A DNA stretch of 64,000 nt from contig JAFKLT010000046.1 of the NCBI GenBank assembly GCA_017309275.1, forward strand, positions 1-64,000, read 5' to 3'. This DNA comes from Sphingomonadales bacterium. Its GTDB lineage: Bacteria > Pseudomonadota > Alphaproteobacteria > Sphingomonadales > Sphingomonadaceae. The notes under the pieces were generated by a model that was not told the origin of the DNA, ran no database searches, and saw only the letters and a program-made list of their open reading frames with translations. The translations under genes and the position numbers were made by a program. Numbering within the stretch: the first letter of the stretch is position 1; every line of letters starts with the position of its first letter. Shown one piece after another: positions 32,941 to 42,218 of the stretch.

Positions 32941-34638
32941 ATGGTTTGGTCGATCGATCGGCGGAGTTTCGTGAGCGGGGTTGGGGGTGTCGGCGCGCTC
33001 GCCGCCTCCGGCCTTCCCGCGACCGGAATGGCGCGCGACGGGCGAAAGCTGAACGTCCTGATGATCGTGACCGATCAGGAACAAAGCATCGCGAGCTTTC
33101 CGAAGGGCCTGCTCGAAAAGCTGCCCGGCCATCGCAAGCTGATGGAACGGGGGCTGCTCGTCGAAAATTATCATGTCCAGACGACGCCGTGCAGCCCGTC
33201 GCGATCGACGATCTTCACCGGGCAGCACACGCAGCGGACGGGCATCTATCTCAACTCCGGCACCTCCGACACGCCGGTCCTGCCGACCGACCTCCCGACG
33301 CTTGGCCACATGCTGCGCGCCGCGGGCTATTACACCAGCTACAAGGGCAAGTGGCACCTTTCGCCGATCAACGAAAAGCGAAACTGGAACCAGGTGTCGG
33401 GTCCGATCTATCCGCCCACGGAAGGCGCGATGGAGGATTATGGCTTCGCCGACTATGGTTTCGACGGCGAAGCGGTGGGCCTGACCTGGGACGGTTTCCG
33501 GCACGACAATTATATCGCCGCCGACGCATCGCGCAGCATCCTCGATTTCAAGACGGGCGACAAGGCGGGCGGCAAACCCTGGTTCATGGTCGTCGGCCTG
33601 CTCAATCCGCACGACATCATGTTCTATGACGCGACGGGGAAGCAGACGGCGTCGCGTGCGCACCCCTATCTGCTCGGCCCGCTGCGGCGCGAGCCCGGCG
33701 ACCCGCTCTATGCCGAGGACAATGGGTTCGAACTGCCCGAAAGCTATTATCGCGACGACCTGTCGACGAAGCCCGAGGCGCATCGCGGGATCGCCGCGTC
33801 CAACGAGCGCACCTATGGCGAGATGCAGCGCGGCGACGAGGCGTCTTGGCGCCGGTTCCGCAATTATTATTACAACTGCATCCGCGACGTCGACCGCCGC
33901 ATCCTGCACCTGTTGTGGGCGCTGGAGACGAGCGGGCAGATGGACAATACGGTCATCGTCTACACCTCCGACCATGGCGAGCGCGCCGGTGCCCACGGGA
34001 TGCGGCAGAAGGGCGGCACGATATACCGTGAGGAAACGAATGTGCCGATGATCATCGTGCACCCCGATGTGCCGGGCGGGCGCACGACGAGCCGGTTGAT
34101 GAGCGCGGTCGACATCGCCCCCACGATGCTCGCGCTGACGGGGATGGAGCAGGGGTGGGTGAGGGACCGCTATCCGAACCTTCCCGGTATCGACGTGAGC
34201 GCGTTGCTTGCCGATCCGCGAGCGCGGACCGAACGCGACATACGCGGGCATCTGTTCAACTATGCGGTCGGCTATGGCTGGGCGCCGCGCGCGGGTCAGC
34301 CTGCGACGGCGCCGTTCGCCGAACGGTTCGACCTGACCCGCCGCCGGCTGCATCGCGGCGTGCACGACGGCCGCTGGAAATTCGCGCGCTATTTCGCGCC
34401 GGCGCAGCATCACAAACCCCGCAACTGGGGCGAGCTGTCGCGGAACAACGACCTGGAGCTCTATGATACGCACGCCGACCCGAACGAGCTGGTCAATCTG
34501 GCCGCGCGCCCCGATCAGCAGCGGAACCTGTTGCGGCTGAGCGCGATGGTGAACGCGCTGATCTCCCGCGAGGTCGGCGCCGACGACGGCAGCGAATATC
34601 CGGGAGCGACCGAACTATATAATCGCCCGCTGTCGTGA
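32941..34638 (+). CDS. Tat-exported Cys-type sulfatase
   Basis: Alkaline-phosphatase-superfamily arylsulfatase-like enzyme, 565 residues, that hydrolyses a sulphate ester. The N-terminus has a twin-arginine motif (Arg7-Arg8-Ser-Phe-Val) and a short hydrophobic stretch, so it is probably folded in the cytoplasm and exported to the periplasm. The active Cys84 in CSPSRSTIFTG is the residue turned into formylglycine. Metal-binding Asp in VTDQE and the YTSDHGER block are present. No formylglycine-generating enzyme gene is in the window. Start at 32941 behind GGAGGAT. Partner of the upstream TonB receptor. Confidence 0.9.
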   Translation: MVWSIDRRSFVSGVGGVGALAASGLPATGMARDGRKLNVLMIVTDQEQSIASFPKGLLEKLPGHRKLMERGLLVENYHVQTTPCSPSRSTIFTGQHTQRTGIYLNSGTSDTPVLPTDLPTLGHMLRAAGYYTSYKGKWHLSPINEKRNWNQVSGPIYPPTEGAMEDYGFADYGFDGEAVGLTWDGFRHDNYIAADASRSILDFKTGDKAGGKPWFMVVGLLNPHDIMFYDATGKQTASRAHPYLLGPLRREPGDPLYAEDNGFELPESYYRDDLSTKPEAHRGIAASNERTYGEMQRGDEASWRRFRNYYYNCIRDVDRRILHLLWALETSGQMDNTVIVYTSDHGERAGAHGMRQKGGTIYREETNVPMIIVHPDVPGGRTTSRLMSAVDIAPTMLALTGMEQGWVRDRYPNLPGIDVSALLADPRARTERDIRGHLFNYAVGYGWAPRAGQPATAPFAERFDLTRRRLHRGVHDGRWKFARYFAPAQHHKPRNWGELSRNNDLELYDTHADPNELVNLAARPDQQRNLLRLSAMVNALISREVGADDGSEYPGATELYNRPLS

Positions 34639-34689
34639 CGGCCCGCCCCGATTTCGGTCCTTAACGGATTTGACCTTTAAACGAGTCGT

Positions 34690-34701
34690 GGCCAAATGGC
34701 C
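34690..34701. promoter_or_regulatory. Inverted repeat just before a tetR start
   Basis: GGCCAAATGGCC ends 2 bp before the ATG of the tetR gene at 34704. It shares the core CCAAATGG with the palindrome at 42895-42912 upstream of another tetR. Could serve autorepression; short, so weak. Confidence 0.3.
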
Positions 34702-34703
34702 GG

Positions 34704-35354
34704 ATGACCGAAGTCATATCTGATCCCGTTTCCGGGCGGCCACGGCGTTTGACGCAGCGGGGAATCGACGCGCGCGAGAAAATCCTCGACGCGACGATCA
34801 AATGCATCGTGCAGGCGGGCTTCACCTCGACGACCATCGAGCATGTGATGGCCGAAGCCGGCCTCAGCCGCGGGTCGGTTCTGCACCAGTTTCCCAACCG
34901 CGTCGCGTTGATGGTGGCGGCGGCGGAACTGGCGATGCGCCGCGTGATGGACGCCGCCCGCGTCATGGCCGAAGCGATCGAGGATCCTTTTGAGCGATTG
35001 TCCGATTATGCGCGGATTTCGTGGGAAACGCATTCGCTGCCGGAGGGGCTGGCGCTGACCGACATCCTGCTGGCGGCGCGCTGGGACCGTGAACTGCTCG
35101 ACGGATTGCAGCCCATCACGAGCCGGGTCGAACAGGAGATCCACGACGAGTTCATCAAGCTGGCGAGCGAGGCGGGTTTCACCGACGCCGAGGCGCTGGT
35201 TCCACACGGCTGGCTGCTGATCGCGAGCGTTCGCGGCCTGATCATCGAGCATAGCGTGAACCAATCGCGCCCCATGATCCTGGCCGCGATCGAACGGATG
35301 AAGGAGCGACATCGGCGGTTTTGCGTCAATCTGGCGGCGCGCGACGCGCCGTAG
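34704..35354 (+). CDS. TetR-family regulator
   Basis: 216-residue TetR protein. HTH about residues 20-70: REKILDATIKCIVQAGF, then AGLSRGSVLHQFPNRVALM. The C-terminal ligand domain is unassigned. Same strand as the TonB receptor operon that begins 105 bp downstream, and 65 bp after the sulfatase. It probably controls the receptor-SDR-cupin-ADH-ligase operon. Confidence 0.87.
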   Translation: MTEVISDPVSGRPRRLTQRGIDAREKILDATIKCIVQAGFTSTTIEHVMAEAGLSRGSVLHQFPNRVALMVAAAELAMRRVMDAARVMAEAIEDPFERLSDYARISWETHSLPEGLALTDILLAARWDRELLDGLQPITSRVEQEIHDEFIKLASEAGFTDAEALVPHGWLLIASVRGLIIEHSVNQSRPMILAAIERMKERHRRFCVNLAARDAP

Positions 35355-35459
35355 AATTAAATTAGTCACCATTGATTAGTTAGACTTGACTACTTTTGGA
35401 CAATCTGATTTCCTAGCTGGGAGTCGGCACCATAAGCCGGCCCCAAAAAGGAGAGTGAG

Positions 35460-37784
35460 ATGTCCAAGGGATTTGCGGCGCGGCTGTGTGCCGGTGTAAC
35501 TTTTGCCGCGTTGATGGTTTCCGCGCCCGCGATGGCGCAAACGGCGGGCGCCGGTGGCGACGACAGTGCCGAAAGCACGCCGGCCGACAATAATGGCGAG
35601 ATCATCGTCACCGCGCAGCGCCGCGAACAATCGTTGAACTCGGTCCCCATGTCGATCACCGCGATCGGCGGCGACCAGCTCACCGCCCAGGGCATCAGCA
35701 CCACCGCCGACCTTGCTAAGATCGTCCCCGGCCTGACCTTTACCCAGAGCCAGATTGCGACCCCGGTCTATACGATCCGCGGCGTCGGCTTTTACGAATC
35801 GACGCTTGCCGCCTCTCCCGCGGTCAGCGTCTATGTCGACGAAGTGCCGCTGCCCTTTGCGATCCTGACACAGGGCGCCGCGCTCGACCTCGCGCGCGTC
35901 GAGGTGCTGAAGGGGCCGCAGGGCACGCTCTACGGCCAGAACGCCACCGGCGGCGCGATCAACTATATCTCCGCCAAGCCCGGTAGCGATTTCGAGGCGG
36001 GCGCCGACGCCAGCTTCGGCCGCTTCAATGCGTTCGAACTGTCGGGCTTCGTGAGCGGCCCGCTGACCGACACGCTGGGCGTTCGCGTCAGCGCGCGGGT
36101 CGACGAAGGCGGCGCATGGCAAGAAAATTACACACGCAACGACAAGCTGGGCAATGCGCGCCGGCTTTCGGGCCGCGCGCTGTTCGTGTGGAACCCGGTC
36201 AGCGAGCTCGAGGTGACGCTGAACGTCAACGGCTGGCGCGACCGGTCGGACGTCCAGGCGCCGCAGCTCACCGCGCACACGCCGTATAATCCCGCCGGCG
36301 CCTATCCCTATGTGCTCGCGACCCCGCTTGCTCCGGCCAATGCGCGCGCGGCAAACTGGTCGGCGCAGACGCCGATGCGCCGCGACGATGATTTCTATCA
36401 GGCCTCGCTGCGTGCCGACCTGGACCTGTCGGACGATATCCGCCTGACCTCGATCACCTCGTGGCTCGAATTCAATACCGACGCGACGCAGGATCTCGAC
36501 GCGACCCAGTGGCGCCAGCTCGACAGCTATACGCCGGGCAGCGTCAAAAGCCTTTTCCAGGAACTGCGCCTGACCGGGACCAGCGGCAACGCGCGCTGGA
36601 TCCTTGGCGCCAATTACTCGCACGATAAAGCCAGCGAGCAGCAGATACTCAACACCGACGATCTCAGCAGCAACGTCATCATCCCGGGCTTGCCGATCCT
36701 GACCGTATCGGGGGTGTTCACCAACCAGAAGGTGACGACCTATGCCGGCTATGCGAACGTCGAATATGATCTGACGCCGAATCTGACCGCGCAGGGCGGT
36801 ATCCGCTACACGCGCAACGAACGCAGCTTCAACGGTTGCGGCTATGACGCTGACGGTACCACCTACCTCAGCTTCAACGTGCTGACGCAGCTCTTCACCG
36901 GTGCGCCGCCGATCAACCCGATCGGACCGGGAAGCTGCCTGACCTTCAGCCCGGCCTTCCAGCCTTCGCTGGTGACCGACCGGCTGGATCAGGACAATAT
37001 CTCGTGGCGCGGCGGGCTGACCTATACGTTCGACAATCGCGCGATCGTCTATGCGAACGTCTCGCGCGGATGGAAGGCCGGCGGTTTCCCGACGGTGCCG
37101 GCGTCGTCCTTCACGGGCTTCCTGCCCGCGACGCAGGAATCGCTGCTCGCCTATGAGGCCGGGTTCAAGCTGCCGCTGGCCGACCGCACGCTTCAGCTCA
37201 ATGCCGCGGGCTTTTATTACGACTATTCGGAAAAACAGGTGCGCGGCCGTATCCTCGACCCGATCTTCGGGCTGCTCGAACGGCTGGTCAACATCCCAAC
37301 TTCACACATCTATGGCGTCGAGGCGGCGATCGACTGGCGCCCGGTCGAGGGGCTGACGGCCAATCTGTCGGGCACCTATGTGAAGAGCCGCATCGACGAA
37401 TTCACCGGCTATAACGGCACCGGCGTGTTCGCCGATTTCGAGGGGTCGGCTTTCCCCTTCACGCCGAAGTGGCAGCTTACCGGCGACGTCCAGTATAAAT
37501 GGCCCGTCAGCGATCGCTGGAAGGCCATGATCGGCACCAACGTCAACTACAACAGCGCGACCAATTCGACCTTCGGCGACCCCGCGATCCTGCGCATCAA
37601 TGCGCGCACGCTCGTCGACCTGCGCGCCGGGGTGGAGACCGAGGATGGGAAGTTCCGCGTCCAGCTGTGGGGGCGTAACATCTTCAACGAATATTACTGG
37701 AACTCGACGTTCCAGGCCGACACCGCGTGGCGCATGGCCGGCCGCCCTGCAACGTACGGCATCTCGCTCGGCTGGCGTTATTAA
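35460..37784 (+). CDS. TonB-dependent outer-membrane receptor
   Basis: 774 residues, first gene of a likely operon that runs to the acyl-CoA ligase. Signal peptide ends near Ala26-Gln27; TonB box EIIVTA at 47-52; plug motif VEVLKGPQGTLYGQNATGGAI; barrel ends GISLGWRY. Start follows AAAAAGGAGAGTGAG. The 105-bp gap upstream is A/T-rich and holds spaced TAGTCA/TGACTA half-sites. The next gene starts 12 bp after the stop. Confidence 0.91.
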   Translation: MSKGFAARLCAGVTFAALMVSAPAMAQTAGAGGDDSAESTPADNNGEIIVTAQRREQSLNSVPMSITAIGGDQLTAQGISTTADLAKIVPGLTFTQSQIATPVYTIRGVGFYESTLAASPAVSVYVDEVPLPFAILTQGAALDLARVEVLKGPQGTLYGQNATGGAINYISAKPGSDFEAGADASFGRFNAFELSGFVSGPLTDTLGVRVSARVDEGGAWQENYTRNDKLGNARRLSGRALFVWNPVSELEVTLNVNGWRDRSDVQAPQLTAHTPYNPAGAYPYVLATPLAPANARAANWSAQTPMRRDDDFYQASLRADLDLSDDIRLTSITSWLEFNTDATQDLDATQWRQLDSYTPGSVKSLFQELRLTGTSGNARWILGANYSHDKASEQQILNTDDLSSNVIIPGLPILTVSGVFTNQKVTTYAGYANVEYDLTPNLTAQGGIRYTRNERSFNGCGYDADGTTYLSFNVLTQLFTGAPPINPIGPGSCLTFSPAFQPSLVTDRLDQDNISWRGGLTYTFDNRAIVYANVSRGWKAGGFPTVPASSFTGFLPATQESLLAYEAGFKLPLADRTLQLNAAGFYYDYSEKQVRGRILDPIFGLLERLVNIPTSHIYGVEAAIDWRPVEGLTANLSGTYVKSRIDEFTGYNGTGVFADFEGSAFPFTPKWQLTGDVQYKWPVSDRWKAMIGTNVNYNSATNSTFGDPAILRINARTLVDLRAGVETEDGKFRVQLWGRNIFNEYYWNSTFQADTAWRMAGRPATYGISLGWRY

Positions 37785-37796
37785 GGGAGCATGGTC

Positions 37797-38588
37797 ATGC
37801 GATTTGCAGGCAAGACCGCGATCGTAACCGGTGGCGCCTCGGGCATCGGGGCGGCGTTCGTGCGCCGCTTCGTCGCCGAGGGCGGGTCGGTGATGATTGC
37901 CGAGCTCGATGTCGAACGCGCCGCCGCGTTCGCCGCCGAGCTGGGCGACCGGGCGGCCTATGAGCTGATCGATGTCGCCGATGCCGATGCGTTCGCGCCG
38001 CTCACTGAAAAAACGGTCGCGCGTTTCGGCGGGATCGACATCCTGTTCAACAATGCGGGGATCGGCAATTACGGGCTGACACCGGACCTGGATATCGAAC
38101 AGTGGCGGCGCGTCGTGGCGGTCAATCTCGACGCGGTCTTCTATGCCTGCCGCGCGATCATCCCGCATCTGAAGGCGCGCGGCGGCGGCGCGATCGTCAA
38201 CACGGCCTCGGCCTCGGGCCTGGGGGCGGACTATGGCTTCACCGCCTATAATGCGGCCAAGGCGGGCGTGATCAACTATACGCGCTGCCTGGCGATCGAT
38301 CATGCGCGCGACAATATCCGCGCGAATTCGATCTGCCCGGGGCCGGTCGATACCCCACTGCTGACCAGCGGCGTCGACGCGATCGAGGGGCTGCGCGCCG
38401 AATGGGAGCGCGTCGTTCCCTCGGGCCGCTTTGCCCGGCCGGAGGAGATCGCAGCCGTCGCGCTCTTCCTCGCTTCCGAAGATTCGAGCGGCATTACCGG
38501 CGCCGCGATCCCCGTCGACGGCGGGCTGACGGCGCACACGGGGCAGCCCGATTTGCGCGACGCCATGGCCGCTGCGGCCCAAGCGTGA
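37797..38588 (+). CDS. Short-chain dehydrogenase/reductase
   Basis: Classical SDR, 263 residues. Cofactor motif TGGASGIG near residue 10, NNAG, catalytic Ser in NTASASG and Tyr-x3-Lys in YNAAKAG. The Asp of AELD points to NAD(H). The ATG at 37797 is preferred over one two codons earlier because AAGGGAG lies seven bases upstream. The C-terminus (GGLTAHTGQPD) matches the SDR at 62267 (GGMTAHTGQPN), so the two are paralogues. Probably oxidises a secondary alcohol or reduces a ketone of the imported compound. Confidence 0.9.
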   Translation: MRFAGKTAIVTGGASGIGAAFVRRFVAEGGSVMIAELDVERAAAFAAELGDRAAYELIDVADADAFAPLTEKTVARFGGIDILFNNAGIGNYGLTPDLDIEQWRRVVAVNLDAVFYACRAIIPHLKARGGGAIVNTASASGLGADYGFTAYNAAKAGVINYTRCLAIDHARDNIRANSICPGPVDTPLLTSGVDAIEGLRAEWERVVPSGRFARPEEIAAVALFLASEDSSGITGAAIPVDGGLTAHTGQPDLRDAMAAAAQA

Positions 38589-38601
38589 AAGGACAAGGAC
38601 G

Positions 38602-39120
38602 ATGACTGCAAAGAATGCGAGCTTCCAAATCTATCGGGCCGCTGAAGCGCCGCCGTACAGTGAAACCTCGTGCATGGAGATGGCCGGACTGACGCCGGTC
38701 ATCGAGGATGGCATCGTGCGCGCGACCGCCGAGGGCGCCGATGACGGAAACGAGGTGCGGCTGCTCTTCTCGATGCCGGGGATGAGCCTGACCTATGCCT
38801 GGTTCAAAAGCGGTTTTCCGTTGCCGCTGCACAGCCACAATGCCGACTGCCTCTATTATATCATCGCCGGTTCGCTGAAGCTCGGTACCGAAGAATTGGG
38901 CCCCGGCGACGGTTTTTACGTCGGTACCGACGTGCCCTATACCTACAAGCCGGGGCCCGAAGGGGTCGAGGTGCTGGAGTTTCGGACCGCCGACAGCTTC
39001 GACATCCGGTTCAAGGGCAATACGGCCGCCTTCTGGGACAAGATCGTCGACGGCCTGCGCAAGGAAAAGCCGGGCTGGCAGGGCCAGCGCAAGCCGACCG
39101 AACTGACGGCCGCGAAATGA
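38602..39120 (+). CDS. Cupin-fold protein
   Basis: 172-residue single-domain cupin. Motif 1: FPLPLHSHNADCLYYIIAGS (two His of the usual metal triad and a later acidic position lost). Motif 2: GPGDGFYVGTDVPYTYKPG, in which the expected third His is not seen. A metal dioxygenase role is thus doubtful; isomerase, sensor or binding protein is possible. Linked by a 13-bp gap to the SDR and a 4-bp overlap to the dehydrogenase. Function not assigned. Confidence 0.82.
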   Translation: MTAKNASFQIYRAAEAPPYSETSCMEMAGLTPVIEDGIVRATAEGADDGNEVRLLFSMPGMSLTYAWFKSGFPLPLHSHNADCLYYIIAGSLKLGTEELGPGDGFYVGTDVPYTYKPGPEGVEVLEFRTADSFDIRFKGNTAAFWDKIVDGLRKEKPGWQGQRKPTELTAAK

Positions 39121-40208
39121 GCGGAGCGACGATGCGCGCCGCGGTCCGCCGCGGCGCCGCGCTGACCGTAACCGACGTTCCCGACGCCGTGCCCGGTGCG
39201 GGACAGGTGGTGGCAAAGACGCTGGCTTGCGGCATCTGCGGCTCGGACCTTCATGCCGTTCATCATCTGGAACATGGTGTCGAGATCGGCCGCCGCTGCG
39301 GCGCGCCGGACACGATCGACCCCGCGCAGGACCTTGTCCTGGGGCATGAATTCTGCGCTGAAATCCTCGATCATGGACCCGGGACCGAAAAGCGTTTCAA
39401 GGCGGGGACGCGCGTCGTTTCGACGCCCTTCGCCTTTGGTCCGCTCGGCGCCGAGCTGATCGGCTTTTCGACCCGTTACCGGGGCGCGCTCGCCGAGCGC
39501 GTGGTGCTCACCGAGGCGCTGTTGCTGCCGGTGCCGAACGGTCTTCCGTCCGAGATCGCGGCGCTGACGGAGCCGCTCTCGGTGGGCACGCACGCGGTCG
39601 CCGTCGCCAATCCGGGACCCGGGTCGGTCGCGATGGTGATTGGCTGCGGCCCGATCGGTCTTGCCGTGATCGTCGCGCTGAAGCGGCGCGGCATCGGCCC
39701 GATCATCGCTGCCGACTTCTCCCCCGCCCGCCGCGCGCGTGCGGAAAAGCTGGGCGCCGACATCGTCGTCGATCCTGCCGCCACCTCGCCGCACGATCAT
39801 TGGGAGGCGCTGGACGTGCCCGCGACGCTTGCGTCGTTCGGCACGGCGCAGCTTTCGGGCCGCGCGATGCGCGATGCTGTCGTTTTCGAATGCGTCGGCG
39901 TGCCGGGCATGCTGCAGAAGCTGCTCGAACAGGCGCCGCCGCTTTCGCATGTGGTCGTGGTCGGGGCGTGCATGGAGGATGACCGCATCCTGCCGGTGCT
40001 GGGCATCAACAAGCAGATGCGCTTCAGTTTCGTCTGGGCCTATTCGCCCGACGAATTTGCCGAGACGCTTCAGGCTCTGGGCGACGGCGCGATCGACGGC
40101 ACCGCCTTCCTGACTGATCAGGTCGCGCTTGCCGATGCGCCGGCGGCGTTCGAACGGCTCGCGTCGCCGGGCGATCAGGTCAAGATCGTCGTGGAACCGT
40201 GGCGATGA
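39117..40208 (+). CDS. Zinc-type alcohol dehydrogenase (MDR family), no structural zinc
   Basis: Medium-chain dehydrogenase, 363 residues. Catalytic zinc residues seen: Cys41 in CGICGSDLH and His-Glu in LGHEF. Rossmann motif GCGPIG. The four-Cys lobe that holds structural zinc in most relatives is absent: the stretch after GHEF has no Cys cluster, unlike the dehydrogenase at 45965. Such forms occur in threonine- and sorbitol-dehydrogenase-like branches. It overlaps the cupin and the membrane protein by 4 bp each. Likely oxidises an alcohol intermediate of the operon's pathway. Confidence 0.88.
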   Translation: MSGATMRAAVRRGAALTVTDVPDAVPGAGQVVAKTLACGICGSDLHAVHHLEHGVEIGRRCGAPDTIDPAQDLVLGHEFCAEILDHGPGTEKRFKAGTRVVSTPFAFGPLGAELIGFSTRYRGALAERVVLTEALLLPVPNGLPSEIAALTEPLSVGTHAVAVANPGPGSVAMVIGCGPIGLAVIVALKRRGIGPIIAADFSPARRARAEKLGADIVVDPAATSPHDHWEALDVPATLASFGTAQLSGRAMRDAVVFECVGVPGMLQKLLEQAPPLSHVVVVGACMEDDRILPVLGINKQMRFSFVWAYSPDEFAETLQALGDGAIDGTAFLTDQVALADAPAAFERLASPGDQVKIVVEPWR

Positions 40209-40717
40209 GCGACGCTGGCGGCGCTGCCCCGGCGATGGGCGGCGGTATGGCCGCGATCGTCACCGGCGGCGTCGTGTTGCTGATCGCGGGATTCATCGCG
40301 CTCGGGCTGCTGCTGGGGCTCACGCCGCTTTACGCCGGCTTCCTGCTGCTCTGGTATTGGGGCAGCATCGATGGGGTCGAGGGCGGGGCGCTCGCGCCGC
40401 TGCTCGTCGGCGCGATCGGCGGGACCGCGACGGCGTGGTTGCTGCAATATGGCGCGGTTCAGGGCGGGCTGGCCGGCGTGCTGCCGGTGCTCGCGCTGAT
40501 CGTCGCGGCGATCTATGCGCAGCTTCGCGGCTGGCTGCCGCTGCTGATCAACCGGCCCTATATGCTCTATCTGACCGTGATGGCGGCTCCCCTGCTGCAG
40601 GCGGGCGAAAGCTTTGCGCATGTCATGGCGGCGATCGTGGCAGCGACGCTTTACTTCGGCGGCATCGTTACTGCGGGGCGTCTGGTGATGGCGCGGCGCG
40701 CCGCGGCATCGGCATGA
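40205..40717 (+). CDS. Integral membrane protein of unknown function
   Basis: I do not recognise the family. 170 residues, very hydrophobic, with about five membrane helices (around 18-40, 47-60, 66-80, 88-105 and 130-158). No signal peptide, no metal motif, few charged residues. The ATG at 40205 overlaps the dehydrogenase stop, and its own stop overlaps the ligase start, both by 4 bp, so it is made with the operon. Transport across the inner membrane or anchoring is possible but unsupported. Confidence 0.72.
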   Translation: MSDAGGAAPAMGGGMAAIVTGGVVLLIAGFIALGLLLGLTPLYAGFLLLWYWGSIDGVEGGALAPLLVGAIGGTATAWLLQYGAVQGGLAGVLPVLALIVAAIYAQLRGWLPLLINRPYMLYLTVMAAPLLQAGESFAHVMAAIVAATLYFGGIVTAGRLVMARRAAASA

Positions 40718-42216
40718 TCGTGCCCGGCCTCGCCATCACCCAGCCGCTGCACCGGGCGGCGCGCGAAACGCCCGATCGTATCGCGACCGTCGATGGCGCG
40801 CGGCAGCGGACATGGCGCGAGACCGCGTCGCGGGTGCGCAAGATTGCCGGCGCTCTCCGGCAATCCGGTGTGGCGCCGGGCGATCGTGTCGCGCTGCTGG
40901 CCTTCAACGGCGACATTTTCGTCGACAGCCTGTTCGGCGGTTTGTGGGCGGGGGCCATCGTCTGTCCGCTGAACACCCGCTGGACGGCGGGCGAGATCGG
41001 CTATGCTCTTGCCGATTGCGGCGCGGAATTGCTCATCGTCGATCCGGCGTTCGAGGCGATGCTGCCCGACATTCGCCGCGATGCCCCGGCGCTGCGCGAT
41101 GTGATCGTGGCGGGCGCGGCATTCGAGGATTGGGTGGCGGCGGCCGATGAAGCCGACGAGCATCTGCGCCACGGCGACGATCTGGCGATGATCCTCTACA
41201 CCGGCGGCACCACCGGGCGCTCCAAGGGGGTGATGCTGTCGCACCGAGCGCTGATGACTTATGCGCTGTGCCTCGCGGGGTCGGGCGATGCAGCCCCCGG
41301 CGCGTGCATGCTCCACACCGCGCCGCTGTTTCACGTCGGTGCGATTTCGGGCTTTCTCGCCTGTCTGCTGGGCGGTGGCCGGCATGTCTTCCTGCCCGCG
41401 TTCGATGCCGAGGCGGTGATGGTCGCCATCGCGGGGCAGCGCGTCACCGACCTTTTTCTGGTGCCGACGATGCTTCAGGCGGTGCTCGATCATGCTGCGT
41501 TCGGCCGCTACGACCTCTCCAGCGTCGAACATATCTATTATGGCGCCGCGCCGATGCCGCCCGCGCTGATGGATCGCGCGATCGCCGCGATGCCGCGCGT
41601 CGGCTTCGTTCAGGGCTATGGCATGACCGAAACCTCGGGCTCGATCTCGTTGCTGAGGCCGGCTGATCACCGCGATCCCGACCGGCTGCGCTCGGCGGGG
41701 CGCGCGGTGATGGCGATCGAGGCGCGGATCGTCGATGCCGACGACCGCGAGGTGCCGTGCGGCGAGATCGGCGAGATTGTCGCGCGCGGCGAGGCGGTGA
41801 TGACCGGCTATTGGAACCGCCCCGACGAGACGGCGGAGGCGCTGCGCGGTGGGTGGATGCACACCGGCGATGTCGGCCGGATGGACGCCGACGGCTATAT
41901 CCACGTCGTCGACCGGCTGAAGGACATGATCATCACCGGCGGCGAGAATGTCTATTCGGTCGAGGTCGAGGCGGTGCTCGCGGGTCATCCCGCGGTGTCG
42001 CAATGCGCCGTCGTGGGGCTTCCGGATCCGCGCTGGGGTGAGCGCGTCCATGCCGTCGTCGTTGCAAGGCCAGGACATGCGCCAGTCGCGGACGAGATCA
42101 TCGCGCATCTGCGCACGAAGCTCGCCGCCTATAAGTGCCCGCGTTCGGTGGAGTTTCGCAGCGCGATGCCGCTGTCGGCGGCGGGCAAGATACTGAAGGC
42201 AGAGCTTCGCGGCTGA
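40714..42216 (+). CDS. AMP-forming acyl-CoA ligase
   Basis: ANL-superfamily ligase, 500 residues from the ATG at 40714. It activates a carboxylic acid through an acyl-AMP to the CoA thioester. ATP loop YTGGTTGRSKGVM, core motif GYGMTETSG, HTGDVG, and the hinge DRLKDMIITGGENVYS, plus the C-terminal catalytic Lys in LSAAGKILKAEL. Long-chain versus aromatic or terpenoid specificity cannot be told. Last gene of the operon from 35460; converges on tetR with 2 bp between stops. Confidence 0.92.
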   Translation: MIVPGLAITQPLHRAARETPDRIATVDGARQRTWRETASRVRKIAGALRQSGVAPGDRVALLAFNGDIFVDSLFGGLWAGAIVCPLNTRWTAGEIGYALADCGAELLIVDPAFEAMLPDIRRDAPALRDVIVAGAAFEDWVAAADEADEHLRHGDDLAMILYTGGTTGRSKGVMLSHRALMTYALCLAGSGDAAPGACMLHTAPLFHVGAISGFLACLLGGGRHVFLPAFDAEAVMVAIAGQRVTDLFLVPTMLQAVLDHAAFGRYDLSSVEHIYYGAAPMPPALMDRAIAAMPRVGFVQGYGMTETSGSISLLRPADHRDPDRLRSAGRAVMAIEARIVDADDREVPCGEIGEIVARGEAVMTGYWNRPDETAEALRGGWMHTGDVGRMDADGYIHVVDRLKDMIITGGENVYSVEVEAVLAGHPAVSQCAVVGLPDPRWGERVHAVVVARPGHAPVADEIIAHLRTKLAAYKCPRSVEFRSAMPLSAAGKILKAELRG

Positions 42217-42218
42217 CG

